Part shown: piece after piece, positions 44,571-52,911 of the stretch
Layout of the letters: each line of letters starts with the position of its first letter
How positions within the stretch are numbered: position 1 is the stretch's first letter
NCBI RefSeq assembly: GCF_000419765.1
Contig: NZ_ATTQ01000003.1
Location: 310,001 to 374,000, forward strand
DNA from: Rhizobium mongolense USDA 1844
GTDB lineage: Bacteria > Pseudomonadota > Alphaproteobacteria > Rhizobiales > Rhizobiaceae
DNA: 64,000 nucleotides
Direction: 5' to 3'
Position numbers and translations under genes: made by a program
Notes under the pieces: generated by a model
Database searches by the model: none
The model's input: the letters and a program-made list of their open reading frames with translations, nothing else
Told to the model about the DNA's origin: nothing

Positions 44571-45202
44571 TCGTCATCGATGCATTCAGCTGGATCGTCA
44601 ACAACTCCGGCGCCTTCATCAACGCTTTCAATCGCCATCTTCTGATGTGCGTCCTATCGCTCGGCATAGCCTTTGTCATTGCCGTGCCGCTCGGATTTTC
44701 CGTCGCACGGGCACCTCGCGCCGCCTTTGCGGTGGTCAATATTGCCGGCGCTCTGCGCTCTATACCGAGCCTTGCTATCCTGTCGGCGACGATGCCGTTT
44801 CTCGGCATCGGATTGTTGCCGTCGATGATCGCCCTCGTCGTCCTTGCCGTGCCGCCGCTGTTGTTGAACACGATCATCGGCATCCGCGAGATCGACACTT
44901 CCGTAATCGATGCAGCAAACGGAATGGGCATGAGCACCGGGCAGATGTTGCGGGAAATCGAACTTCCTCTGGCCGTTCCGTCGATTCTGTCAGGCGTCAG
45001 GACGAGTGCCATCCAAGTCATCGGCGGTGCGGCACTGGCCTCCTTCATTGGCGGGGGCGGACTTGGCGATTTCATCAATGCCGGCATTGCGATCATGAAC
45101 ATGCCGCGCCTTCTTGTTGGAGCGGTTCCGATAGCCCTGCTCGCAATCTTTGCGGAATTGGCGTTCAGCGCTCTGGAGCGCGTCTTCACTCAACGGCGCT
45201 AA
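44567..45202 (+). CDS. OpuC-type ABC transporter permease (2)
   Basis: A 211-residue permease homologous to the one at 43938. The EAA-type loop reads DAANGMGMSTGQMLREIELPLAVP, and ASFIGGGGLGDFINAGI is typical of OpuCB/OpuCD. The ATG overlaps the preceding stop by 4 bases. It is followed 22 bases later by the ATPase gene. Confidence 0.9.
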   Translation: MIVIDAFSWIVNNSGAFINAFNRHLLMCVLSLGIAFVIAVPLGFSVARAPRAAFAVVNIAGALRSIPSLAILSATMPFLGIGLLPSMIALVVLAVPPLLLNTIIGIREIDTSVIDAANGMGMSTGQMLREIELPLAVPSILSGVRTSAIQVIGGAALASFIGGGGLGDFINAGIAIMNMPRLLVGAVPIALLAIFAELAFSALERVFTQRR

Positions 45203-45224
45203 GCGGCCGAAAACGGATATCAGT

Positions 45225-46166
45225 ATGATTCATCTCGATCATGTTACGAAGACCTACGACGGAAGCGGCCAGCGTGCGGTCGACAATCTCGATCTCTTGA
45301 TCGAGACCGGTACGACGGTTGCCATGATCGGTCCTTCGGGCTGCGGCAAGACCACGACCATGCGCATGATCAATCAATTGGAGACGCCCACGACGGGACG
45401 CGTGCTGGTCGATGGCAAAGATATTGCCCGCGTCGATCAGAAAGAGCTACGGCGCAGCATCGGTTATGTCATTCAGCAAGTTGGTCTGTTTCCGCATATG
45501 TCGATCGCACGCAATGTCGCAACCGTGCCGCGCCTTCTTGGCTGGGATAAGGCGCGCAGCGATCGCCGGGTTGACGAGCTCCTGGATCTTGTAGGCCTTG
45601 ATCCGGCCATCATGCGGCAGCGCCTGCCACACGAATTGTCAGGCGGGCAGCGTCAGCGCGTCGGATTCGCGCGCGCGCTCGCCGCCGATCCCGCAATCAT
45701 GCTGATGGACGAACCGTTCGGCGCGATCGATCCGATCACCCGCGTTCGACTTCAGGACGAATTCCGCGATATTCTCAAGAAGGTGAAGAAGACGGTGGTC
45801 CTTGTCACGCATGACCTCGACGAGGCAATCAAGATGGGTGATCGCATTGCGATCATGCGGGATGGCCGCCTCCTTCAATATGACACCCCGCAAGAGGTCC
45901 TTGCGCGTCCCGTCAACGAATTTGTCGAGAATTTCCTCGGCCCCGACCGAGCCATAAAAAGGTTGAGCTTGATCCCCGTATCGATGATCATGACCACACC
46001 GGAACCGTTCAAGGGGGACGGCGAGATCGCCGCTGATGCCACGGTTCACGACGCCCTGGCGCTCATCCTCTCCGGCGAGATGCCGGGCCTGCACGTCAGA
46101 GCCGCCGACGGAACGCTTGCGGGATATTTGTGTCGTGACACCTTGTTACGCGCCAATCGGCTCTAG
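45225..46166 (+). CDS. OpuC/ProV-type ABC transporter ATP-binding protein
   Basis: A 313-residue ATPase. Walker A is GPSGCGKTTTMRMINQLE, the signature LSGGQRQRVGFARALAADP, and Walker B IMLMDEPFGAIDPITR. The C-terminal region beyond about residue 245 is a shortened CBS-like segment. The ATG at 45225 begins the conserved MIHLDHVTKTY. It is the last gene of the operon; 150 bases of apparently non-coding DNA follow. Confidence 0.92.
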   Translation: MIHLDHVTKTYDGSGQRAVDNLDLLIETGTTVAMIGPSGCGKTTTMRMINQLETPTTGRVLVDGKDIARVDQKELRRSIGYVIQQVGLFPHMSIARNVATVPRLLGWDKARSDRRVDELLDLVGLDPAIMRQRLPHELSGGQRQRVGFARALAADPAIMLMDEPFGAIDPITRVRLQDEFRDILKKVKKTVVLVTHDLDEAIKMGDRIAIMRDGRLLQYDTPQEVLARPVNEFVENFLGPDRAIKRLSLIPVSMIMTTPEPFKGDGEIAADATVHDALALILSGEMPGLHVRAADGTLAGYLCRDTLLRANRL

Positions 46167-46317
46167 TCTGCCGACATCCATGAACTTGTTTCACACTGTT
46201 GGCATGCATCGACGATTTCATTAAATCTTGGTGGTCGGTTCAACCCGAAGTTAATTTGAGGTTTCGCGCTCATTCACTTATCCATCGCCAGCCCTACAGC
46301 GTGGTAATTGCGGTCAA

Positions 46318-46641
46318 TCACGACGACCCTTTGCGAAGGGCGAGCGTCGTGTTGATGTTCCGGTCCAGAACATGGCGCAATCTCATTGCCTCCGAGCTGC
46401 CTCCCGCCGGCATCCTGTCGTCGATGCAGGGCGTCGCCGGCATCGCGATGACGAATGCCGACAGGGGTCGGTCGGAGGCCGGCGCTGTGTGCGCCGGCGC
46501 GGAGTCCAGGCCTATAGCCATCGCCAGAATGGAGAATGCGAAAAGTGCGAGGCCGACGAAATAGTCGGATATAGGATGCCGAGTGCGCTCCAGATGCTCG
46601 TCCGGATAGTCCGGCTCTTGATCTCTGTCTCCGTCGTGCAT
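46318..46641 (-). CDS. Hypothetical small membrane protein
   Basis: A 107-residue frame with an acidic, charged N-terminus (MHDGDRDQEPDYPDEHLERT), one good membrane segment (YFVGLALFAFSILAMAIG) and a soluble tail. No strong ribosome binding site is seen. The gene is isolated between the betaine operon and a histidine-kinase remnant. It may be real or a chance frame. Confidence 0.35.
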   Translation of the reverse strand: MHDGDRDQEPDYPDEHLERTRHPISDYFVGLALFAFSILAMAIGLDSAPAHTAPASDRPLSAFVIAMPATPCIDDRMPAGGSSEAMRLRHVLDRNINTTLALRKGSS

Positions 46642-46844
46642 GACAAACTCGCTTGGTTGGTTCCAGAGGATAGGTTCCGCAAGGAGGCTCTCATGCCGGC
46701 CGCAAACGCTTCCGATGACTGGACCACCTTGGCGTCTGGGCCATGGTCTCTGCCGCATCCGGCCAGGTTCCTCTATTTCGATCAAACGAACGGAATGGGG
46801 CTTGCCGTCCGGCTCAGCGACGGCAGCTGTTTGAATTCTTTCAT

Positions 46845-47105
46845 ACGCCGACGACGATCGACATCGTCGTCGAGGACGACGGCCCCGGCATTCCCGAAAA
46901 CGCAACCGAACAGGTGTTCGCGCCCTTCTTTCGCCTCGAGCAGTCGCGCAGCCGCGAGACTGGCGGCGTCGGGCTGGGGCTTTCGATCGCCCGAGCCATC
47001 GTCCGCCACCACGGTGGAGACATCGTACTTTCCCAGAATCGGCCGGCGCAGAAGTGGCCCGGGTTGCGGGCGTCCGTGTCTCTGCCCAAGGTGATGTCTG
47101 GTTGA
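46845..47105 (+). pseudogene. Histidine kinase ATPase-domain remnant
   Basis: This frame encodes the N, G1 and G2 boxes of a sensor kinase catalytic domain: IDIVVEDDGPGIPE, then VFAPFFRLEQSRSRETGGVG and LGLSIARAIVRHHGGDI, to a stop at 47103-47105. There is no preceding H-box, dimerisation domain or sensor, and the upstream frame is unrelated. It is the surviving 3' end of a lost two-component gene. Confidence 0.7.
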
Positions 47106-47275
47106 AGTCGATGAGTAAGGCAGCAGTTGCCGCCGAAGTTTACGCCAGTCGATGACTGTATCTTATTTTGACGTGTGCTACCCGCTGGCCTTACGCATGA
47201 TAACGATCCGGTCCGCCATCGTCATCGGGAATGACGGGTCTTGAGTTCAAATCCGGGCAAGGCAATATCATGATC

Positions 47276-48190
47276 CTACGGCAGCTGAGAGCCGGTCACA
47301 GCGACGTAAAGTGCATAGAGCGAGCGGGTTGCCGCGATGAACAGCCGGTTGCGTTTGGGCCCGCCGAAGGTGAGGTTCGCGACGGTTTGCGGTACGCGGA
47401 TCTTGCCGATCAGTTTGCCCGTCGGGTCGAAGCAATGCACGCCATCACCGGCGCTCGACCAGAGATTTCCGTTCACGTCTGTGCGGATGCCGTCTGGAAT
47501 GCCGTTGTCGATGAGGCAGAAGACACGGCCGTTCGCGAGCCGTCTGCCATCGACCACGTCGAAAGCGCGGATGTGACGCGGTAGGCTTTCGTCATGGCTT
47601 GCTGCCGAATCCGCCACGTAGAGGATTGTCTCGTTGGGCGAGAAGGCAAGGCCGTTCGGCTGGATGAAATCCGTGACGACCGCCGCAAGCTCGCCGGTCG
47701 TCGGATCGAGCCGGTAGACGTTGCGGGTCGGTTGCTCCGGCTCCGCGCGATGGCCTTCGTAGTCTGACATGATGCCGTATGTGGGATCGGTGAACCAGAT
47801 CGTGCCGTCGGACTTCACCACCACGTCGTTCGGCGAATTGAGCTGCGCGCCCTCGAAACGGTCGGCGAGTACGGTGATCGAGCCGTCGACCTCGGTGCGT
47901 GTGACGCGGCGCGTACCATGCTCACAGGAGATGAGCCGTCCCTGTCTGTCGCGCGTATGGCCGTTGGTGAAGTCGGACGGCTGCCGATAGACGGAGACGC
48001 CGCTCTCGGGTGTCCATCGCATCATGCGCTGGTTGGGAATGTCGCTCCACAGGAGTTGGTTCGCGTCGTTGAACCAGACGGGACCCTCCGCCCAGCGGCA
48101 GCCGGAATAGAGTTCGTCGAGACCGGCGCTCATCACGATCATCTGCCGGAAGCGCGGGTCGTGGATTTCGTAGATGTCGGCCTCGGCCAT
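47276..48190 (-). CDS. SMP-30/gluconolactonase family lactonase
   Basis: A 304-residue six-bladed propeller enzyme that hydrolyses sugar lactones with a divalent metal. Typical segments are CRWAEGPVWF (Glu ligand), NSPNDVVVKSDGTIWFTDP (Asn/Asp ligands), PNGLAFSPNETILYVADS (Asn ligand) and GIPDGIRTDVNGNLW (Asp ligand). A frame continues far upstream, but that part is the shadow of the permease; the ATG at 48190 opens the conserved domain. It is the last gene of the sugar importer operon and suggests that the imported sugar is oxidised to a lactone or is itself one. Confidence 0.92.
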   Translation of the reverse strand: MAEADIYEIHDPRFRQMIVMSAGLDELYSGCRWAEGPVWFNDANQLLWSDIPNQRMMRWTPESGVSVYRQPSDFTNGHTRDRQGRLISCEHGTRRVTRTEVDGSITVLADRFEGAQLNSPNDVVVKSDGTIWFTDPTYGIMSDYEGHRAEPEQPTRNVYRLDPTTGELAAVVTDFIQPNGLAFSPNETILYVADSAASHDESLPRHIRAFDVVDGRRLANGRVFCLIDNGIPDGIRTDVNGNLWSSAGDGVHCFDPTGKLIGKIRVPQTVANLTFGGPKRNRLFIAATRSLYALYVAVTGSQLP

Positions 48191-48204
48191 GGCGGTCTTT
48201 CCGT

Positions 48205-49155
48205 TTATCGCATGCCAGGCCGGCGACCGCCGGCGAGCATGATGACGCTGATGATGATGAGGCCGGTCATGATGAGGCGGATGCCCGCGCCGAGCCCGTA
48301 GGTGTTGAGCATGGAAACGACCAGGAACATGAAAAGCGATGCGCCCCAGATGCCTGGCACGTTGGAATCGCCGCCGGCGACCGCCGTGCCGCCGATGACG
48401 ACGACGGCGATCGACGTCAGGAGATATTCCGAGCCCATGTTGAGCGCTGCGCCGCCGGAGAAGCAGGCGAGCAGATAGCCTGCGACCGATGCGAGCACGG
48501 CGCAGAACAGGTAGGTTACGAAGCGCGTGCCGTCGACCGGTATGCCCGCCATGCGCGCCGCCGGCATGCTCTGGCCGATCGCCGAGATCCAGCGCCCGTA
48601 GATCGTCTTCTCGAGCAGGAACCAGGCGAGGATCGAGATGAGGAGCGCGACGATCGCCACGTTCGGCGCGCCGAGCGTGTTCGACGTGGTGAACTCCGCA
48701 AGCACGCTCGGAGGCTTGATGCGCAATCCCCGATTCGTCCAGATCGCGGCGGACTGCACGATGAAGCTCATGGAAAGCGTCGCGATGATCGGCGGAATGC
48801 GCAGCGCCTTGATGAGCGCGTAATTGCAGAGGCCGACGACGAAGCCGATGACGATGACGACAAGAAGGCCAGGCAGGATCATGCCGTTTTCGACATTCAT
48901 AAGCTTTAGCGCCACCGTGCCGGCAAGCGTCATGGTGGCGGGAACCGAGAGATCGATGTTGCCGGGACCGAGCGTGATGACGAACATCTGGCCGATTCCG
49001 ACGATGACCGAGAAGGCCGCGAAGGTGAGCGCGGCCTGCGACAGGCCGAGCGTGCTGGCGCCGAGCGTCACCATGATCGTCAGGAACCACACGATAAAGG
49101 CGGCAAGCCACGACCAGATCCAGGGTTTGCCGGAAAGGCGCAGGAGGGGGATCAT
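48205..49155 (-). CDS. CUT2 sugar ABC transporter permease (RbsC type), 1
   Basis: A 316-residue inner-membrane permease with eight to ten helices. The RbsC-family segments SVPATMTLAGTVAL and GLCNYALIKALRIPPIIATL are present, with AVVVIGGTAVAGGDSNVPG in the C-terminal half. The start overlaps the stop of the second permease by 4 bases, and the stop is 14 bases before the lactonase ATG. It forms a heterodimeric channel with the gene at 49152. Confidence 0.92.
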   Translation of the reverse strand: MIPLLRLSGKPWIWSWLAAFIVWFLTIMVTLGASTLGLSQAALTFAAFSVIVGIGQMFVITLGPGNIDLSVPATMTLAGTVALKLMNVENGMILPGLLVVIVIGFVVGLCNYALIKALRIPPIIATLSMSFIVQSAAIWTNRGLRIKPPSVLAEFTTSNTLGAPNVAIVALLISILAWFLLEKTIYGRWISAIGQSMPAARMAGIPVDGTRFVTYLFCAVLASVAGYLLACFSGGAALNMGSEYLLTSIAVVVIGGTAVAGGDSNVPGIWGASLFMFLVVSMLNTYGLGAGIRLIMTGLIIISVIMLAGGRRPGMR

Positions 49156-50099
49156 CGGCGTTTCTCCCGCTTCTCGAGGCGGTTCAGCATCAGGCGGAGC
49201 GCGAGCACAATGATCAGGATCGCGCCCTGAGCCCCGATCTGCCAGTCCGGCGAAATGCGCAGGAAGGACAGGAACGAGCCGGCGAGCGTCAGCGTCAGCG
49301 CGCCGATGACGGCACCGATAGGGGAGACTCGGCCGCCGATGAACTCGCCCCCACCGAGGATCACGCCGGCGATCGACAGCAGCGTGTAGCGCAGCGCGAT
49401 ATTAGCATCGGCTGAGGTGGTCAGGCCGACGAGGGCAATGCCAGCAAGAACCGCGAAAAAGCCGGCGAGACCATAGGCGGCGGCGCGCGCCCCGACAATC
49501 GACCAGCCGGCGCGCTCGACAGAGCGCTGGTTGCCGCCGATGCCGCGGATAAGCACGCCGAGCGAGGACCGCATGACGACGAGATGGGCGACGGCGGCGA
49601 CGACGATGCTGGCGACGATAGCCATCGGCGCCAACGGGGGCTTGACGGTCATCAGCCAGCGCACCCAGTCGGGCGCCTGCCCGCCCGGTGACGGCAGCAG
49701 TAGTACGGCAAGGCCGCCCCAGACGAAGCTCATGCCGAGGGTCACGACAATGGACGGCAGGTTGCGCTGATGGATGACGACGCCGAGCCCCGCATAGGTC
49801 GCGATCGCGCCGGCAAGGATCAGAACGCCGGTCACGGGGGCATCCCGCAGAAAGGTCGCGGTTACGCAGGCGATGAAGCTGACGAAGGTGCCCATCGATA
49901 GATCGAGATCGTTCACGGCCATCACGAGCATCTGGGCGATCGTCGCGAGAGCGATGGGCACAGCCAGGTTGAACAGCAGGTTGAGCCCGACATAGCTCAT
50001 GGCGCGGGGCTGCAGCCAGAAGACGGCGGCGAGCAGCATCGTCAGCGACAGGGCGGGAATGGCAAGACGCATGGCGTCGGACGAGAGCCGGAGCGTCAT
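49152..50099 (-). CDS. CUT2 sugar ABC transporter permease (RbsC type), 2
   Basis: A 315-residue permease, homologous to but different from the neighbour at 48205. Family segments are NDLDLSMGTFVSFIACVTA and RNLPSIVVTLGMSFVWGGLA, with SIAGVILGGGEFIGGRVSP near the C-terminus. The ATG at 50099 overlaps the stop of the ATPase gene; the longer frame upstream only shadows that gene. Confidence 0.92.
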   Translation of the reverse strand: MTLRLSSDAMRLAIPALSLTMLLAAVFWLQPRAMSYVGLNLLFNLAVPIALATIAQMLVMAVNDLDLSMGTFVSFIACVTATFLRDAPVTGVLILAGAIATYAGLGVVIHQRNLPSIVVTLGMSFVWGGLAVLLLPSPGGQAPDWVRWLMTVKPPLAPMAIVASIVVAAVAHLVVMRSSLGVLIRGIGGNQRSVERAGWSIVGARAAAYGLAGFFAVLAGIALVGLTTSADANIALRYTLLSIAGVILGGGEFIGGRVSPIGAVIGALTLTLAGSFLSFLRISPDWQIGAQGAILIIVLALRLMLNRLEKREKRR

Positions 50100-51547
50100 G
50101 CGGCGACCCCCTCGAAGGAGGCGGCGATAATGTTCGTCTCGTTGACGGCGTCGCCGGCGAGTTCGGCCGCGATACGGCCCTCGCGGAAGACGTAGACGCG
50201 GTCGCAGAGGCGGACCTCGTCCATCTCCGTCGAGTACCAGATGAAGGTGCGGCCGTGGGCCGCTTCCTCGCGGATGATCGCGTAGACCTCCTGCTTGGTC
50301 CCGATGTCGACGCCGCGCATCGGATCGTCCATCAGGACAATCGGAGCGCGCGTCGCAAGCGCGCGCGCGAAGAGTACCTTCTGCTGGTTGCCGCCGGAAA
50401 GCGACAGGATGCGGTTGTCCATATCGGGCGTGCGGATCTCGATCCGCCGCTTCCAGTCGGCGCCTTTCGTCGCCTCTTCGCTTGTGAGGATGTGGCCGCG
50501 CCGGGACAGGTCGCCGAGCGATGCGATGGAGAAGTTGCGCAGGATGCTCCACAGCTCGAAGACGCCGTTGAGGCGGCGGTCGCCGGCGACGAAGGTGACG
50601 AGTGGATCACGCTCGGGCAGCCAGTTGCCGGACTGGGAGGCATGCAGGGCGAGCAGGAGCTCGGTCTGCCCGTGGCCCGCCAGACCCGCCAGTCCAATGA
50701 TCTCGCCCTTGCGCGCCATGAAGGGAAGACCCGCTGCCTGATGAGACAGAATGAGCGGAGCGGTGGACTGTTCGCGCGCCGAGCGCTGCCCGGTCTCCTC
50801 TTTCGCAACGGTGCCCATGGCTTCCACGACGCCATGATGGTCGAAGCCGTGCGCCGGACGTTCGGCGACAACGCGGCCGTCCTTCATGACGACGATGCGG
50901 TCGGAGGTTTCGAGGATCTCGTGCAGGATATGCGAGATGAAGATGACGGACCCGCCCGCGACAACGAAGCGGCGGACATGGTCGAGCATCTGGCGAGCAA
51001 GGCTTGCATCGAGCGACGAGGTCGGTTCGTCGAGGATCACTAGCCGCGGCGGAGTGCCGGCGTCGGAAAAGGCCATGGCGATCTCGACCATCTGCCGCTC
51101 GGCGATCGCGAGATCTCCCACGGTCCGAGTGCTATCAATGCCATGGCCGGGAAAGATGGTGTCGAGGCTCTTCTCAATGATTTTTGCGGCGCGCCTCCGC
51201 CAGCCAAAGCCACCGAGATCGCGATGCATGATGCGCGCGTTCTCGACGATGGAAAGGTTGGGGCAGAGCGAAAGTTCCTGGAAGACGCAGCGCACGCCGC
51301 GGGCACGTGCGACGTTGATGCCATAGCGCTCCAGCCGCTCGCCGTCGCTTGTGACGCTTCCTTCGTGCGGTGTGAGGCCGCCGTTGATCACGCTGACGAT
51401 CGTGGACTTGCCAGCTCCATTATGTCCGACGAGCCCGACGCATTCGCCCGGCATGACATGGAGCGTCACGCCGTCGAGTGCCCTGACCGCGCCGAAGCTC
51501 ACCTTGGCGCCATCGACCGCGATCACGGCCTTCAATACGTCATTCAT
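50096..51547 (-). CDS. CUT2 sugar ABC transporter ATP-binding protein (RbsA type)
   Basis: A 483-residue double ATPase. The first half has Walker A GHNGAGKSTIVSVINGG and Walker B LVILDEPTSSLDASL. The second half is degenerate at Walker A but has the signature LSGGNQQKVLFARALATRAP and VLMDDPMRGVDIGTK. This asymmetry is normal for RbsA-like proteins. It lies 66 bases after the binding-protein gene and overlaps the next permease by 4 bases. Confidence 0.92.
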   Translation of the reverse strand: MNDVLKAVIAVDGAKVSFGAVRALDGVTLHVMPGECVGLVGHNGAGKSTIVSVINGGLTPHEGSVTSDGERLERYGINVARARGVRCVFQELSLCPNLSIVENARIMHRDLGGFGWRRRAAKIIEKSLDTIFPGHGIDSTRTVGDLAIAERQMVEIAMAFSDAGTPPRLVILDEPTSSLDASLARQMLDHVRRFVVAGGSVIFISHILHEILETSDRIVVMKDGRVVAERPAHGFDHHGVVEAMGTVAKEETGQRSAREQSTAPLILSHQAAGLPFMARKGEIIGLAGLAGHGQTELLLALHASQSGNWLPERDPLVTFVAGDRRLNGVFELWSILRNFSIASLGDLSRRGHILTSEEATKGADWKRRIEIRTPDMDNRILSLSGGNQQKVLFARALATRAPIVLMDDPMRGVDIGTKQEVYAIIREEAAHGRTFIWYSTEMDEVRLCDRVYVFREGRIAAELAGDAVNETNIIAASFEGVAA

Positions 51548-51613
51548 ACTGCCCGCCTGCTCGCAAAGAATGCCACGCGGCCATTTGCGGCCGCGCGGCA
51601 GTCGCCGGGAGAT

Positions 51614-52630
51614 TTACTTTGCCGACTCGATGACCTTGATTGCATCTTCCTGCGTGTATTCGACGTTGGCGACGCCGCCGGCCTGGGTATTGGCGAGGTT
51701 CGTTTCGAGATTGTCCTGGTCGATGCGCAGGAAGGGCACGACGAGATCCTTCTTGACCTCCTTGCCGTCGAGGATCTGCTGGGCGACCCAGAAGGCGAGC
51801 GTGGAGACGCCCGGCGCAATGGATACGGACATGGTCTCGTAACCCTTCGCGTCCTTCTGCTCCTTCCACCACTTCAGTTCGTCTTCGCGGTTACCCATGA
51901 CAATGATCGGCATCTTCCGGTCGGTCGCGGCAATCGCCTGGGCCGCGCCATAACCGTCGCCGCCCTGCGTCACCACGCCGACGATGTCGGGCAGGCTTGG
52001 CAGGATGCCGGCAACAGCCTTCTGCGCCACGTCCTGCGCCCAGTCTCCGTGAACGGAGCCGACTACCTTGAACTGCGGAAACTGCTTTGCGCCCTCGTGG
52101 ATGCCCGCCGAGATCTCGTCGTCGACGAAGACACCGGCAAGGCCACGGATCTCGAGCAAGTTGCCGCCGTCTGGGAGTTTCTTCGACAAGTACTCCACCT
52201 GGCTGCGGCCCATTTCCTTGAAGTCGACGGCGATGCGCCAGGCACAGGGTTCGGTGACGATGCCGTCGAAGGAAACGACGGTGATGCCGGCGTCGCAGGC
52301 TTCCTTGACCGCGCCGTTTAGCGCCGTCGGCGAGGCGGCGTTCAGCACGATCGCGTCATAGCCCTGCAGGATCATGTTCTGGATCTGCGCGGCCTGTTCC
52401 GTCGCCTGGTTCTCGGCGGTGGTGAAAGCGTCGGCTGCGGCAACGACGCCAGTCTTCACGGCTTCGCCCGTCACCTTTCCCCAACTCGTCAGCATGGCTT
52501 GGCGCCACGAGTTGCCGGCATAGTTGTTGGACAGGGCGATCTTCTTTGCCGACGTCTCGGCAAAGGCGGAAACGGGCATCGCGGCGCAAGCTATAGCGGC
52601 CGATGCCAGAAGCATCTTACGGATTGTCAT
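51614..52630 (-). CDS. CUT2 sugar ABC transporter substrate-binding protein
   Basis: A 338-residue periplasmic binding protein (RbsB-like fold). The signal peptide MTIRKMLLASAAIACAAMPV ends at SAFA, about residue 23. The mature protein has IALSNNYAGNSWRQAML and GYDAIVLNAASPTALNGAV. GAGGGAGAGAC precedes the ATG at 52630. It is the first gene of the importer operon. The operon is divergent from a two-component system, which probably controls it. Confidence 0.92.
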   Translation of the reverse strand: MTIRKMLLASAAIACAAMPVSAFAETSAKKIALSNNYAGNSWRQAMLTSWGKVTGEAVKTGVVAAADAFTTAENQATEQAAQIQNMILQGYDAIVLNAASPTALNGAVKEACDAGITVVSFDGIVTEPCAWRIAVDFKEMGRSQVEYLSKKLPDGGNLLEIRGLAGVFVDDEISAGIHEGAKQFPQFKVVGSVHGDWAQDVAQKAVAGILPSLPDIVGVVTQGGDGYGAAQAIAATDRKMPIIVMGNREDELKWWKEQKDAKGYETMSVSIAPGVSTLAFWVAQQILDGKEVKKDLVVPFLRIDQDNLETNLANTQAGGVANVEYTQEDAIKVIESAK

Positions 52631-52911
52631 GTCTCTCTCCCTCATGATCGCGCCGGTCAGCGGATCGCTTCACTCCTGTCTGCCCAAAATGGGTTCGAGT
52701 GAAAATTGTTCTTGCACTGAGCATCCTCCTCTCAGTAAGGGCAGGATGCGGGAGATCGACCGGCCTGTATAGGGGCAAGGCGGCAAGTCGTTTGCGGGTT
52801 TTGCGCAACAAGCTGCGGGTTTCCGCAAGACGGCGGCGCTTCCGCGGGCGCTTACTGCGAAGCGATCGCGGCGGGTTGAGGAGCCTGCTGCCGTCTCGGG
52901 AGGAAATGACA

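Noticed and set aside
35480..46166. Plain histidine utilisation (hut) operon, suggested by HutC- and HutH-like genes
   Set aside because: The lyase lacks the MIO triad, hutU, hutI and hutG are absent, and the importer is of quaternary-amine type.
35480..46166. Firm assignment as ergothioneine degradation
   Set aside because: No thiourocanate hydratase or hydantoin-opening enzymes are present, while a CoA-transferase and a hydratase are. Ergothioneine stays only one of several candidates.
48191..49111. N-terminal extension of the SMP-30 lactonase to about 611 residues
   Set aside because: The extra 307 codons shadow the RbsC-type permease and are rich in Arg/His. The lactonase domain starts at the ATG at 48190.
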